Shown in pieces: positions 18,204 to 26,401 of a DNA stretch of 64,000 nucleotides; the first letter of the stretch is position 1; each line of letters opens with the position of its first letter. Below the pieces are notes generated by a model. The model was not told the DNA's origin. It searched no databases and saw only the letters and a list, made by a program, of their open reading frames with translations. A program made the translations under genes and the position numbers. Source of the stretch: Lentzea aerocolonigenes (GTDB lineage: Bacteria; Actinomycetota; Actinomycetes; Mycobacteriales; Pseudonocardiaceae); assembly GCF_000955955.1 (NCBI RefSeq), contig NZ_JYJG01000076.1, positions 1 to 64,000 on the forward strand, read 5' to 3'.

Positions 18204-20674
18204 TGAGGCACTTCTGGCAGGGCGAGTGGGTCGACGACGACTCGGTCGCGCACCGGCTCGACACCCTGGAGGACCGCACCCAGCAGGTCGTCACCGGCCC
18301 GCGGCTGAGCCCGCTCGTGGTGCTCGCGGCGGCCGAGAAGCTGGTCCTCGACGACCACCGCTCCTCGCTGGCGTCGTGGGGACTCGACGAGATGGAGATC
18401 GAGGAGACGCTCGACGCGTTGCGGCACGCGTTGAGTCGCCCTGAGCTGGAGCGCAAGCTCAAGCGAGAGCTCGGCAACCTCGACCCGGCGCGGATGGTCC
18501 GGTTCGACTTCCGCACGCCCACGTACGAGGCCTGGGTGCCGCTCGGGCTGCTCGCCCACGTCACGGCGGGCAACGCGCCCGCAGCGGGAGTGCTGAGCGC
18601 CGTCGAGGGCCTGTTGTCGGGCAACCTCAACGTCATCAAGGTGGCGAGCGACGACTCCGGCTTCACCGCCGAGGTGCTCGCCGCGCTGGCCTCGCACGAC
18701 CACACCGGCCAGATCGCCGCCCGTCTGATCGTGCTGCGGTTTTCTTCCGGCAACACCGACTGGATGACCCGCATGCTCGGCGCGGCCGACGCCGTGGCCG
18801 TCTGGGGTGGCGAGGAGGCGATCAACGGCGTCGCGTCGCTCGTCCGGCCCGGCGCGCGGGTGATCGACTGGGGTCCGAAGCTGTCGTTCGCCTACCTGAC
18901 CCGCGACTCCTGGTCCGATGTGGACACCCTGCACGCGCTGGCCGCGGACATCTGCGCCTTGGAGCAGCAGGCGTGCTCCAGCCCGCAGGTGATCTACCTC
19001 GACACCGAGGACCCGGCGCAGGTGTTCGCGTTCGCCGAGCGGTTCGCTTCCGTGCTGGAGCTGACCGGACCGCTCACCCGCGAGCCCTCGCAGGCGGAGT
19101 GGGCCGAGATCACGAACACCGTGGTCGTCGCCCAGCTGGAAGAACACCTCGGACTCACCAAGGTGCACACCGGCGATCGCTGGCGCGTGCTGGCGGACGT
19201 GCGGCCGGCGTTGCGCACGTCACCGCTGTACCGGACGGTGTGGGTGAAGCCGCTGCCCCGCAAGGAGATCACCTCCGTGCTGCGGCCGATGCGCCGCTAC
19301 CTGCAGACCGTCGGGCTCGCGGCCGAGCGGCCCGACGTGGCTCTGCTGGCACGGTCGTTCGTTTCCGTTGGCGTGCAGCGGATCACCACCCCCGGCTCGA
19401 TGCTCGGCGGATACAGCGGTGAGCCGCACGACGGCGTGTACGCGTTGCAGCGCTACAGCAACCGGGTGTCCGTGCAGCTCGACGACAGGTTCGCGGCCGA
19501 CGCGTCCCTGGACGACCTGGCCGAGTCGCGTCAGCTGCCGGTGCCCGCGGTCGCGGTGACGGCGAAGTCCGACTTCGAGACGCTGCAGGACCGCCCGGCG
19601 GACGTGTACTTCCGCAGCGGCGGCAGCTCCGGCGCGCCCAAGCTGTCCGCGTACACCTGGGCGGACTGGGACGAGCAGATGTGGGTCGGCGCCGAGGCGT
19701 TGCTCGCCACCGGGCTCGACCCGCGGCACGACCGGATCATGAACCTGTTCTTCAACGGGCACATGTACGCGAGCTTCGTCAGCTTCTTCTCCGCCCTGGA
19801 GCGGATGAACGCCGTGCAGTTCCCGATGGGTGGCGAGTGGGGCCAGCTCGACGCTATCGCACAGGCCATTGTGGACAACCGCGTGGACACGCTGCTCACC
19901 GCACCCTCGTTCGTGCAGCGGCTCTTCGCCGAGCACGGAGAAATGCTCAAGGAGTACGGCGGCATCCGCAAGATCTTCTACGCGGGTGAGCACTTCGGTG
20001 CGCAGGCCATCGCTCGGTTGCGGGACGAGTTCGGCGTCGAGACGATCCGCTCGGCCGCGTACGCCACGGTCGACGCGGGGCCGGTCGGCTACCAGTGCCA
20101 GGCGTCGTCCGGCAAGGTGCACCACCTGTTCACCGGCCTGCACACGCTGGAGATCCTCGACCCCGAGTCCGATCGTCCTGTTTCCGGTGCCGAACCCGGC
20201 AGGCTCGTCTTCACCACGCACACGCGACGTGGGCAGCGCCTGGAACGCTACGAGATCGGCGATCTCGGCCGCTGGGTTCCCGGCGAGTGCGCCTGTGGCC
20301 GTCGCACGCCGCGGTTCGAGCTGTTGGGGCGCACCGGTGACGTGTTCCGGGCGGCCGCGCAGACGTTGAACTACCGCCGGTTCCTCACGATCCTGGAGGA
20401 CGAGTTCAGCTACGCCGGCGCGTTGCAGATCGAGCTGAACGAATCCTCGTCCGGCGAGGAGCTGGTGGTGCGGATGGAACGCGGCCGTGCGCCCGAGCCC
20501 GCCGCCAGCCAGATCATGCTGCTGTCGCGTTATGCCGAGGTCGCGGAGGCGGTCCAGCAGGACGAGCTGCTGACCGTGCGGGTGGAGAACGTACCGCTCG
20601 CGGACTTCTTGCGGACTCGCAGCAGTGGAAAGTTGATCGCGGTCGTCGACCAGCGCAGCAGCAGGAGTGTGTGA
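18203..20674 (+). CDS. LuxC acyl reductase fused to an adenylating (LuxE/PaaK-like) domain
   Basis: A bifunctional protein of 823 residues. Residues about 1-430 are LuxC-like acyl-CoA/acyl-enzyme reductase, with LGLLAHVTAGNAPAAG (cofactor-binding region) and catalytic Cys258 in EQQACSSPQ, the aldehyde-dehydrogenase-type nucleophile. Residues about 455-823 are an AMP-forming ligase of the LuxE/phenylacetate-CoA ligase type, with P-loop FRSGGSSGAPK and the YEIGDLGRW plus CGRRTPRFELLGR block. Fusion would pass an activated acyl group straight to the reductase for NAD(P)H reduction to an aldehyde. The ATG at 18203 overlaps the previous stop by one base (TGATG). The end overlaps the next GTG by four bases. 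No LuxD thioesterase or luciferase is nearby. Confidence 0.85.
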   Translation: MRHFWQGEWVDDDSVAHRLDTLEDRTQQVVTGPRLSPLVVLAAAEKLVLDDHRSSLASWGLDEMEIEETLDALRHALSRPELERKLKRELGNLDPARMVRFDFRTPTYEAWVPLGLLAHVTAGNAPAAGVLSAVEGLLSGNLNVIKVASDDSGFTAEVLAALASHDHTGQIAARLIVLRFSSGNTDWMTRMLGAADAVAVWGGEEAINGVASLVRPGARVIDWGPKLSFAYLTRDSWSDVDTLHALAADICALEQQACSSPQVIYLDTEDPAQVFAFAERFASVLELTGPLTREPSQAEWAEITNTVVVAQLEEHLGLTKVHTGDRWRVLADVRPALRTSPLYRTVWVKPLPRKEITSVLRPMRRYLQTVGLAAERPDVALLARSFVSVGVQRITTPGSMLGGYSGEPHDGVYALQRYSNRVSVQLDDRFAADASLDDLAESRQLPVPAVAVTAKSDFETLQDRPADVYFRSGGSSGAPKLSAYTWADWDEQMWVGAEALLATGLDPRHDRIMNLFFNGHMYASFVSFFSALERMNAVQFPMGGEWGQLDAIAQAIVDNRVDTLLTAPSFVQRLFAEHGEMLKEYGGIRKIFYAGEHFGAQAIARLRDEFGVETIRSAAYATVDAGPVGYQCQASSGKVHHLFTGLHTLEILDPESDRPVSGAEPGRLVFTTHTRRGQRLERYEIGDLGRWVPGECACGRRTPRFELLGRTGDVFRAAAQTLNYRRFLTILEDEFSYAGALQIELNESSSGEELVVRMERGRAPEPAASQIMLLSRYAEVAEAVQQDELLTVRVENVPLADFLRTRSSGKLIAVVDQRSSRSV

Positions 20675-21897
20675 ACGTGTCCGTGCTCGACCTGATTTGT
20701 TACGCCCGCACGCACTCCCCGTTCTACCAGGAGCTGTACGACGGCGTCGAGGGCTCGTCGCTGGCTGATCTGCCGGTGATCGACCAGGCCGCGTTCTGGG
20801 CCGCGAACACCATCCGCCACAACCAGGTGCTGACCCGTGCGCACACCGACGGGCTGATCTTCAAGACCGGCGGTACGACCAAGGCTCCCCGGGTGTCCTT
20901 CTACACCAACGAGGAGTGGGACACGATGTGCCGCACGTACGCGGAAACGCTTCCCGCGGCCGGTCTTCAGCACGGTGACCGGATCGCGAACCTCTTCGCG
21001 GCCGGGGAGCTGTACTCCAGCTTCATCTTCGCCCTGAACGCGCTGCAGCGCTCGCCGATCGACCTGGTGCAGCTGCCGGTCACCGGCAGCGCTCCGGTCG
21101 AGTTCACGCTGTCGACGATGCGGGACTTCGACGCCAACGTGGTCGCCGGCTTCCCGACGACGTTGTGCCGGTTGGCTGCTCACGTGGTGGCCTCGGTCGG
21201 CTCACTGCCGTTGGTGCGGTTGATCCTCTTCAGCGGTGAGGCCCTGTACGACGATCAGCGGGCGTTGCTGTCTTCGGCGTTTCCGCACGCCGAGTTCCGG
21301 TCGTTCGTCTACGGCAGCGTGGACGGCGGGATCATCGGGACGGCTGTGCTCGGGTTGGACGACCCGAGGGTGTTCCGGGCCTTTGTGGACAGTTCGGTGC
21401 TGGAGATCGTCGACGTCGACACCGGCCGCCCGATCACCGCGCCAGGTCAGCCCGGCCGGTTGCTGCAGACGGACCTGACCCGTCGGTTGCAGCCGATGAT
21501 CCGTTATCCCGTCGGCGATCTGGCCGAGTGGGTCGACGCCGAGGACGGGATCTTCCGGTTGCTCGGACGTGCCGACGAGGGTGCGCGGGTCGGGCCGGTG
21601 ACGCTGCACCTGGATCACCTGCGGGCCGCGGTCGACCGTGCCGGTGTGGTGCACAACGGGGTTCAGGTCGTGATTCGGCGGGTGGACGCGCGGGATCAGC
21701 TGGTGTTGCGGATCGCCGGTGCCGCACAGGATGTTCTCGATGCCGTCCGGGAGCAGGTCCACGTGATCAGCCCGCGGTTCGAGCTGCAGGCCGGGCGCGG
21801 GACGGTGGCTCCGCTGGCGTTGGAGTGGGTATCTGCGTTGGAGGTCAACCCCCGCAGTGGCAAGACCCTGCGGCTGATCGACGAACGCCCGTGCTGA
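20671..21897 (+). CDS. PaaK/LuxE-like adenylating enzyme
   Basis: A 408-residue AMP-forming ligase. It begins like phenylacetate-CoA ligases (YARTHSPFYQELYDG), has the nucleotide-binding motif KTGGTTKAPR near residues 71-80, and the later PMIRYPVGDLAEW and FRLLGRADEGARVG blocks of the adenylation domain. It is the third acid-activating module in this operon, so the pathway probably joins or reduces more than one acid, or uses paralogues for separate steps. Read from GTG overlapping the fusion gene's stop (GTGA). Its stop lies inside the start of the MFS gene (7-base overlap). No cysteine comparable to LuxE Cys367 was seen at its C terminus. Confidence 0.8.
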   Translation: MNVSVLDLICYARTHSPFYQELYDGVEGSSLADLPVIDQAAFWAANTIRHNQVLTRAHTDGLIFKTGGTTKAPRVSFYTNEEWDTMCRTYAETLPAAGLQHGDRIANLFAAGELYSSFIFALNALQRSPIDLVQLPVTGSAPVEFTLSTMRDFDANVVAGFPTTLCRLAAHVVASVGSLPLVRLILFSGEALYDDQRALLSSAFPHAEFRSFVYGSVDGGIIGTAVLGLDDPRVFRAFVDSSVLEIVDVDTGRPITAPGQPGRLLQTDLTRRLQPMIRYPVGDLAEWVDAEDGIFRLLGRADEGARVGPVTLHLDHLRAAVDRAGVVHNGVQVVIRRVDARDQLVLRIAGAAQDVLDAVREQVHVISPRFELQAGRGTVAPLALEWVSALEVNPRSGKTLRLIDERPC

Positions 21898-23057
21898 CCC
21901 GGTCGTTCCGGCTGGTGTGGTTCGGCCAGGTGCTGTCGCAGGGCGGCACCCGGCTGTACCAGATCGCGTTGCTGTGGTGGTTGCTGGACCAGCTGCCCGC
22001 GTCGTCACGAGGGCTCGCGGCCGGGGCGTTCCTCGTCGTCGGCGTGCTGCCGTCGTTGACACTCGTCGGGTACATCGGCCGGCTCATCTCGCGGATGCCG
22101 TCGCGGACCGTGATGCTGCGGGCCGAGGCGGTGGCGTTCCTCGCGGTGACGTCGTTGGTCCTGATCGGCGACCCTCCTGTGTGGAGCGTCTACGTGGTCG
22201 GGCTGGTGCTGGCGACCTGTCAGGCGTTCTTCGACCCCACGTTGATGAAGGCGTTGCCAGAGCTGGTTTCTCCTGCCGATGTGCCGCGTGCGGTCAGCTA
22301 CGGCTCGTCGACGCAGCCCGTCGCGAACTTCGCCGGAGCGGCCTTCGGCGCGGTGCTGCTCGCCTCGGCGGGTTTCGAGGGTGCCGTCGCGGTCAACGCT
22401 CTGACGTACCTGATCTCGGTGTCCTGCTTGCTGATGGCGCGGTTCCCGTCTTCGCCAGGTGTTCCTGGCGAGCGGGGCACGTGGGCGTTCCTGAGCACAT
22501 TGCCAGGCGTGAAGCCGGTGATGCTGGTGTTCGCCGGGGTCAACTTCTTCTCGGCGCCGACCGTGCTGGTGTTGCCGCTGTACACGAAGTCCGTGCTGGG
22601 CGCGGGTGCCGGGTCGCTGGCGTTGCTGGAGTCCGCGGTGTGGCTCGGGCTGATCTGCGGCGCGCTGCTGGCCCCGCGGATCCCGGTGCGCGGCTCGATC
22701 ACCTCGTTCGGCGCCGGCTGTGTGGCGTTGTTCGGGTTGTTCCTGGCGGTGCCCGGTGTGGTGGTGTCACTGCCGGTCTACGTGGTGGCGCTGGCGTTGA
22801 GCGGGTGCTGCCTCGGGGTGTGCAACGTCAAGTTCCTGACGTTGTTCCAGCAGGTCGTGCCGGACGCGGTGAAGGGACGCTTCTTCGCGACGTTGACGGC
22901 GGTGCTGAGCATCGCCTTCCCGGTGGCGTTCCTCAGCTTCGGCGTGTTCGGCGATCTGCTGGGCGCGCAGGTGCTCGTGGTGGCACAGGGTGCCGGGTTG
23001 CTGGCGTTGGGTGCGGTCCTGGCTCGGGTCCGGGAGCCGGTTCCAGCGCTCGGTTAG
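21891..23057 (+). CDS. MFS transporter, probable exporter of the operon's product
   Basis: A major facilitator protein of 388 residues with about ten to twelve membrane helices (FRLVWFGQVLSQGGTRLYQIALLWWLL onwards), of the small multidrug/siderophore-export type. The start is the GTG at 21891, within the end of the adenylating gene, so translation is coupled. The open frame extends further upstream, but those residues lie in the other gene and do not look like transporter. Position as last gene of the acyl-activation block fits export of the final compound. Direction and substrate are inferred. Confidence 0.82.
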   Translation: MLTRSFRLVWFGQVLSQGGTRLYQIALLWWLLDQLPASSRGLAAGAFLVVGVLPSLTLVGYIGRLISRMPSRTVMLRAEAVAFLAVTSLVLIGDPPVWSVYVVGLVLATCQAFFDPTLMKALPELVSPADVPRAVSYGSSTQPVANFAGAAFGAVLLASAGFEGAVAVNALTYLISVSCLLMARFPSSPGVPGERGTWAFLSTLPGVKPVMLVFAGVNFFSAPTVLVLPLYTKSVLGAGAGSLALLESAVWLGLICGALLAPRIPVRGSITSFGAGCVALFGLFLAVPGVVVSLPVYVVALALSGCCLGVCNVKFLTLFQQVVPDAVKGRFFATLTAVLSIAFPVAFLSFGVFGDLLGAQVLVVAQGAGLLALGAVLARVREPVPALG

Positions 23058-23060
23058 TGT

Positions 23061-23810
23061 GTGGCCGTGCGAAAGATCCTGGTCATCGGTATCGGCGCGG
23101 GCAACCCCGACCACCTGACGGTGCAGGCCGTGAAGGCGCTGCAGACGGTCGACGTGTTCTTCGTGCTGGACAAGGGATCCGTGAAGCAGGAGCTCGTCGA
23201 CCTGCGCGCGTCGATCCTGGCCGAGCACGTCACGCGGCCGTACCGCTGGGTCGAGGGCCGCGACCCGGATCGCGACCGTTCCCCGTCCGACTACGCCGCC
23301 GAGATCGACAAGTGGCGGCGGGCGCGCGCGGACGTGGTCCTCTCGCTGCTCTCGGAGCTGGGTGAGGACGAGGTCGGGGCGTTCCTGGTGTGGGGCGACC
23401 CGTCCTTGTACGACTCGACGCTCGCGATCCTGGACGATCTTCTCGGCCGCGGCGAGTCGTTCGAGGTCTCGGTGATCCCTGGCGTGACGTCGGTGGCGGC
23501 TTTGACGGCCGGCCATCGCGTGTCGTTGAACCAGGTGGGCAAGCCCGTGCAGATCACCACCGGGCGGCGGCTGGCCGCCGGGTGGCCGTCCGATGTGGAC
23601 GACGTGGCCGTGATGCTGGACGCGAAGTACTCGTTCGAGGGCGTCGACCCCGACACGTGGATCTACTGGGGCGCGTACCTGGGCATGCCGGACGAGATCC
23701 TGGTGTCCGGGCGGGTCGGCGACGTCGCGGCGGAGATCCGTGCGGTGCGCGAGGAAGCTCGTGCGCGCAAAGGCTGGATCATGGACACCTACCTGCTGCG
23801 CCGGAGCTGA
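23061..23810 (+). CDS. cobF: Precorrin-6A synthase (CobF), SAM-dependent methyltransferase
   Basis: A 249-residue member of the tetrapyrrole methylase family, matching CobF, which methylates C-1 of precorrin-5 and releases the extruded acetyl unit in aerobic cobalamin synthesis. Visible motifs are LVIGIGAGNPDHLTVQAV at the N terminus, FLVWGDPSLYDSTLAIL (SAM-binding region) and VIPGVTSVAALTAG. The GTG at 23061 starts three bases after the MFS stop, so it probably shares the transcript of the acyl-activation operon. No other cob gene is in the window. It may be a stand-alone cobalamin gene or a recruited methyltransferase; the first is more likely because the similarity is full length. Confidence 0.85.
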   Translation: MAVRKILVIGIGAGNPDHLTVQAVKALQTVDVFFVLDKGSVKQELVDLRASILAEHVTRPYRWVEGRDPDRDRSPSDYAAEIDKWRRARADVVLSLLSELGEDEVGAFLVWGDPSLYDSTLAILDDLLGRGESFEVSVIPGVTSVAALTAGHRVSLNQVGKPVQITTGRRLAAGWPSDVDDVAVMLDAKYSFEGVDPDTWIYWGAYLGMPDEILVSGRVGDVAAEIRAVREEARARKGWIMDTYLLRRS

Positions 23811-24347
23811 TCACTCGGCGATCAGCCTGCGGACCGCCTTCTCCACGAGCGCACGGGTCGCGTTCGGGGTGCTGAACGCCAGTATCGACATGTGCACGAC
23901 CAGGTCGAGCAGCTCCAGCGCGTCGAACGCCGCGGTGAGCTTGCCCTCCATCTGGGCCTTCGCGACGGCTTCGACCTTGTGCCGGTACGCCTCGGCTTCC
24001 GCCTCCGGGACGACGTCGAAGCCGTTCTCCAGCCGGTGGTAGGCCGCGAGCCGGAGGATCTGCGGCTGCTCCTGGTAGGAGTCGAACAGCCGGCCCGCGT
24101 AGCCGGGCAGGTCGTCTGGCGTGATGGGGACCGACTGGATCATGCGGTCGATCTGGATCTTCAGCAGCTCCTCGAACAGCCCCTCCTTGCTGCCGAAGTA
24201 GGCGTAGATCATCGCCTTGTTGCACCCGGCCTTGGCCGCGATGCGGTCGACCCGCGCGCCCGCGATCCCGTACTCGGCGAACTCGTCGAGGCCCGCCTCC
24301 AGCAGCTTGCCCTTGGTCGCTTCCTTGTCCCTCACCACGCTCCGCAT
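23811..24347 (-). CDS. TetR family repressor
   Basis: A 178-residue TetR-type regulator. The N-terminal helix-turn-helix is typical (EAGLDEFAEYGIAGARVDRIAAKAGCNKAMIYAYFGSKEGLFEELL). The C-terminal ligand domain has no recognisable specificity. The ATG at 24347 is chosen; an in-frame TTG at 24356 would lie inside an operator box. It is divergent from the SDR gene, with four near-identical palindromes between them, which strongly suggests control of both genes by this protein and release by a ligand related to the SDR substrate. It abuts the end of cobF on the opposite strand. Confidence 0.9.
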   Translation of the reverse strand: MRSVVRDKEATKGKLLEAGLDEFAEYGIAGARVDRIAAKAGCNKAMIYAYFGSKEGLFEELLKIQIDRMIQSVPITPDDLPGYAGRLFDSYQEQPQILRLAAYHRLENGFDVVPEAEAEAYRHKVEAVAKAQMEGKLTAAFDALELLDLVVHMSILAFSTPNATRALVEKAVRRLIAE

Positions 24348-24350
24348 TCT

Positions 24351-24387
24351 AACCAACCGGTTGGTAGAAGCAACTAACTAGTTGGTT
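24351..24387. promoter_or_regulatory. TetR operator pair next to the repressor gene
   Basis: Two palindromes: AACCAACCGGTTGGTA (24351-24366) and AACTAACTAGTTGGTT (24372-24387), with centres 21 bp apart (two helical turns). The first sits over the ribosome-site region of the TetR gene. They match a shared consensus AACYAACYRGTTGGTT. A TTGACA hexamer overlaps the end of the second box (24386-24391). Confidence 0.8.
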
Positions 24388-24423
24388 GACACGCGGGCAC
24401 GACCGCGGTTGCCTGGACTTAGC

Positions 24424-24460
24424 AACCAAACAGTTAGTTAGTCCAGCCAACCGGTTAGTC
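24424..24460. promoter_or_regulatory. TetR operator pair next to the SDR gene
   Basis: Boxes AACCAAACAGTTAGTT (24424-24439) and AGCCAACCGGTTAGTC (24445-24460), again with centres 21 bp apart, mirror the pair near the repressor gene. The second ends 15 bases before the SDR start codon. Confidence 0.75.
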
Positions 24461-24475
24461 AGGGAGTGATGGGTC

Positions 24476-25297
24476 ATGAAGGTCGCACTGGTGACGGGAG
24501 CGTCGTCGGGAATCGGCGAGTCCACGGCCGTTGAGCTGCAGAAAGCCGGGTACACGGTGTACGCGGCGGCGCGCCGGGTGCAGCGGATGGAAGGCCTCCG
24601 CGAGCAGGGTGTCCGGGTGCTGGAGATGGACGTGACGGACGACGACTCGATGGTCGCGGGCGTCAAGCAGGTCATCGCCGACACCGGGCGGATCGACCTG
24701 CTCGTCAACAACGCCGGCTACGGGTCGTACGGGGCGTTCGAGGACGTGCCGCTGAGCGAGGGCAAGTACCAGTTCGAGGTCAACGTGTTCGGGCTGGCGC
24801 GGCTCGTCCAGTTGGTCGTGCCGCACATGAGGAAGCAGCGGAGTGGCCGGATCGTGAACGTGTCGTCGATCGGCGGCAAGATCTACGAGCCGCTCGGTGG
24901 CTGGTACCACTCGACGAAGTTCGCGGTGGAGGGGCTGAGCGACTCGTTGCGGCTGGAGCTGAAGCCGTTCGGGATCGACGTCGTGGTGATCCAGCCCGGC
25001 GCGATCAAGACCGAATGGAGCGGCATCGCGGTCGACAACCTCAAGAAGCGGTCCGGCGAGGGCGCGTACTCCGAGCAGGTGCGGCAGCTGTCGGCGTTCT
25101 TCGGGCAGGCCGACCGCGGCAGCGAGCCCAAGGTCATCGCGGACGTGATCGTGAAGGCCGCGCGGGCACGCAGGCCGAGGACGAGGTACGCCGCCGGGTT
25201 CGGCGCGGCGCCGATCCTGTTCGCGCGCAGGGTGTTGCCCGACCGCGGGTTCGACGCACTGTTCCTCGGTGCGATGCGGCGCGCCGCAAAGGCCTGA
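24476..25297 (+). CDS. Short-chain dehydrogenase/reductase (SDR)
   Basis: A 273-residue classical SDR that should oxidise an alcohol or reduce a carbonyl with NAD(P)H. Motifs: TGASSGIG cofactor-binding loop (residues 8-15), NNAG (about 79-82), catalytic YHSTK (about 143-147) preceded by NVSSIGG with the active-site Ser. An Arg-rich segment AARRVQR after the second strand favours NADPH. The start ATG at 24476 has a GGGAG ribosome site. Divergent from its probable TetR repressor, hence inducible. The substrate is unknown; such TetR/SDR pairs often act on lipids, ketones or xenobiotics. Confidence 0.9.
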   Translation: MKVALVTGASSGIGESTAVELQKAGYTVYAAARRVQRMEGLREQGVRVLEMDVTDDDSMVAGVKQVIADTGRIDLLVNNAGYGSYGAFEDVPLSEGKYQFEVNVFGLARLVQLVVPHMRKQRSGRIVNVSSIGGKIYEPLGGWYHSTKFAVEGLSDSLRLELKPFGIDVVVIQPGAIKTEWSGIAVDNLKKRSGEGAYSEQVRQLSAFFGQADRGSEPKVIADVIVKAARARRPRTRYAAGFGAAPILFARRVLPDRGFDALFLGAMRRAAKA

Positions 25298-25333
25298 CCA
25301 GGTACCTTCGGGAGTACCACCGAGGGGAGTCGT

Positions 25334-26224
25334 GTGCACGAGGGGCTGTCGCAGGAAGCCGAGCAGCTGTACCTGGCGATGCTGCGCGGTGCGATGAGCA
25401 AACCCGGCGCGGCGCACGCGGAGCTCGAACGGCTCGGACTGGTCAGGGACAACGACGTGCGGCCGCCGCGGTCGGCGCTGGCGGCCATCGCGTCGAGTCA
25501 CGAGGCCGCTGCCGTCCGGGCCAGGGAGACGGCCGAGATGCTGGCGCGGGCCTACGCCGAGCACCAGACGAAGGAGGTCGACTTCGTCGAGGTCCTCAAG
25601 GACGCGGACGAGGTGATCAGCGCGTTCGAGGAGATGCAGAGCCAGGCCCAGACCGAGATCCGGGCGCTGGATCCCGGTTCGTACCTCAGCCCGCAGCCGG
25701 AGGCGAGTCCGGCGCAGCCTCCGGCGCTGGCCCGCGGTGTCGGGTACCGGGTGGTGTACGACTCCCAGCTGCTGCAGACCGAGCTCGGGTTCGCGTCGGT
25801 GCAGGAGTCGATCTCCGTGGGTGAGCAGGCGCGGGCGTTCCCCGGGGTGCCGCTCAAGCTCGTGATCGCCGACTCGGACCGGGCGTTGATCGCGGTCCCG
25901 ACGGTCACGGGCGGGAACGTCGTGGCACTTCTCATTCACCCGTCCGTGCTACTGAGCGCGCTCATCGAGCTGTTCGAGGCGTTCTGGCGGATGGCGGTGT
26001 CGATCACGCCTGGCGGTCAGCAGGACACCCACGAGGAGCCGACGACGGCGACACGGAGGCTGATGGCCCTGCTCAGCGCCGGTTTGACGGACGAGGCGAT
26101 CGCGCGCGAACTCGGCATCAGCGAACGGACCGTGCATCGGCGCGTGAGCCGCCTGCAGCAGCTGCTGGGTGCCCAGACCCGGTTCCAGCTCGGAGTCCAA
26201 GCGTCACGCCGCGGTTGGCTTTAG
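25334..26224 (+). CDS. LuxR-type transcriptional regulator with TrmB-like sensor region
   Basis: A 296-residue regulator read from GTG with GAGGGGAG upstream. The N-terminal helical region (HEGLSQEAEQLYLAMLRGAMS...) and middle alpha/beta domain (RVVYDSQLLQTELGFASVQESISVGEQAR) resemble TrmB-like effector domains found in many actinobacterial LuxR proteins. The C-terminal HTH is clear (LMALLSAGLTDEAIARELGISERTVHRRVSRLQQLLGAQTRFQLG). A short dyad GGTAC-CTTCGGGA-GTACC (25301-25318) sits just before the gene and could be its own operator. No obvious target besides neighbours. Confidence 0.82.
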   Translation: MHEGLSQEAEQLYLAMLRGAMSKPGAAHAELERLGLVRDNDVRPPRSALAAIASSHEAAAVRARETAEMLARAYAEHQTKEVDFVEVLKDADEVISAFEEMQSQAQTEIRALDPGSYLSPQPEASPAQPPALARGVGYRVVYDSQLLQTELGFASVQESISVGEQARAFPGVPLKLVIADSDRALIAVPTVTGGNVVALLIHPSVLLSALIELFEAFWRMAVSITPGGQQDTHEEPTTATRRLMALLSAGLTDEAIARELGISERTVHRRVSRLQQLLGAQTRFQLGVQASRRGWL

Positions 26225-26401
26225 TTACCCCAAGTCACGACGCGAGGGTCGTTCATCACTCTGTGAACACCTTTCGTGACAGTTTCCGGACATGGCGACT
26301 TTCTGCCACCGCTCACGAGTGTCAAACGAGGGAAATCCCCTTCCTCCCCTGATGCAAGCGCGGCCTCACTCGGCCGTGCGGGGGCAGATAGGGGATCGAC
26401 C

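Noticed and set aside
15943..23057. Bioluminescence operon
   Set aside because: No LuxA/LuxB luciferase or LuxD is present; only the acyl activation and reduction functions are shared.
26276..26401. Upstream extension of the TAP-like peptidase to 26276
   Set aside because: The extra 42 residues precede an intact signal peptide and lack a ribosome site, whereas TTG at 26402 has one.
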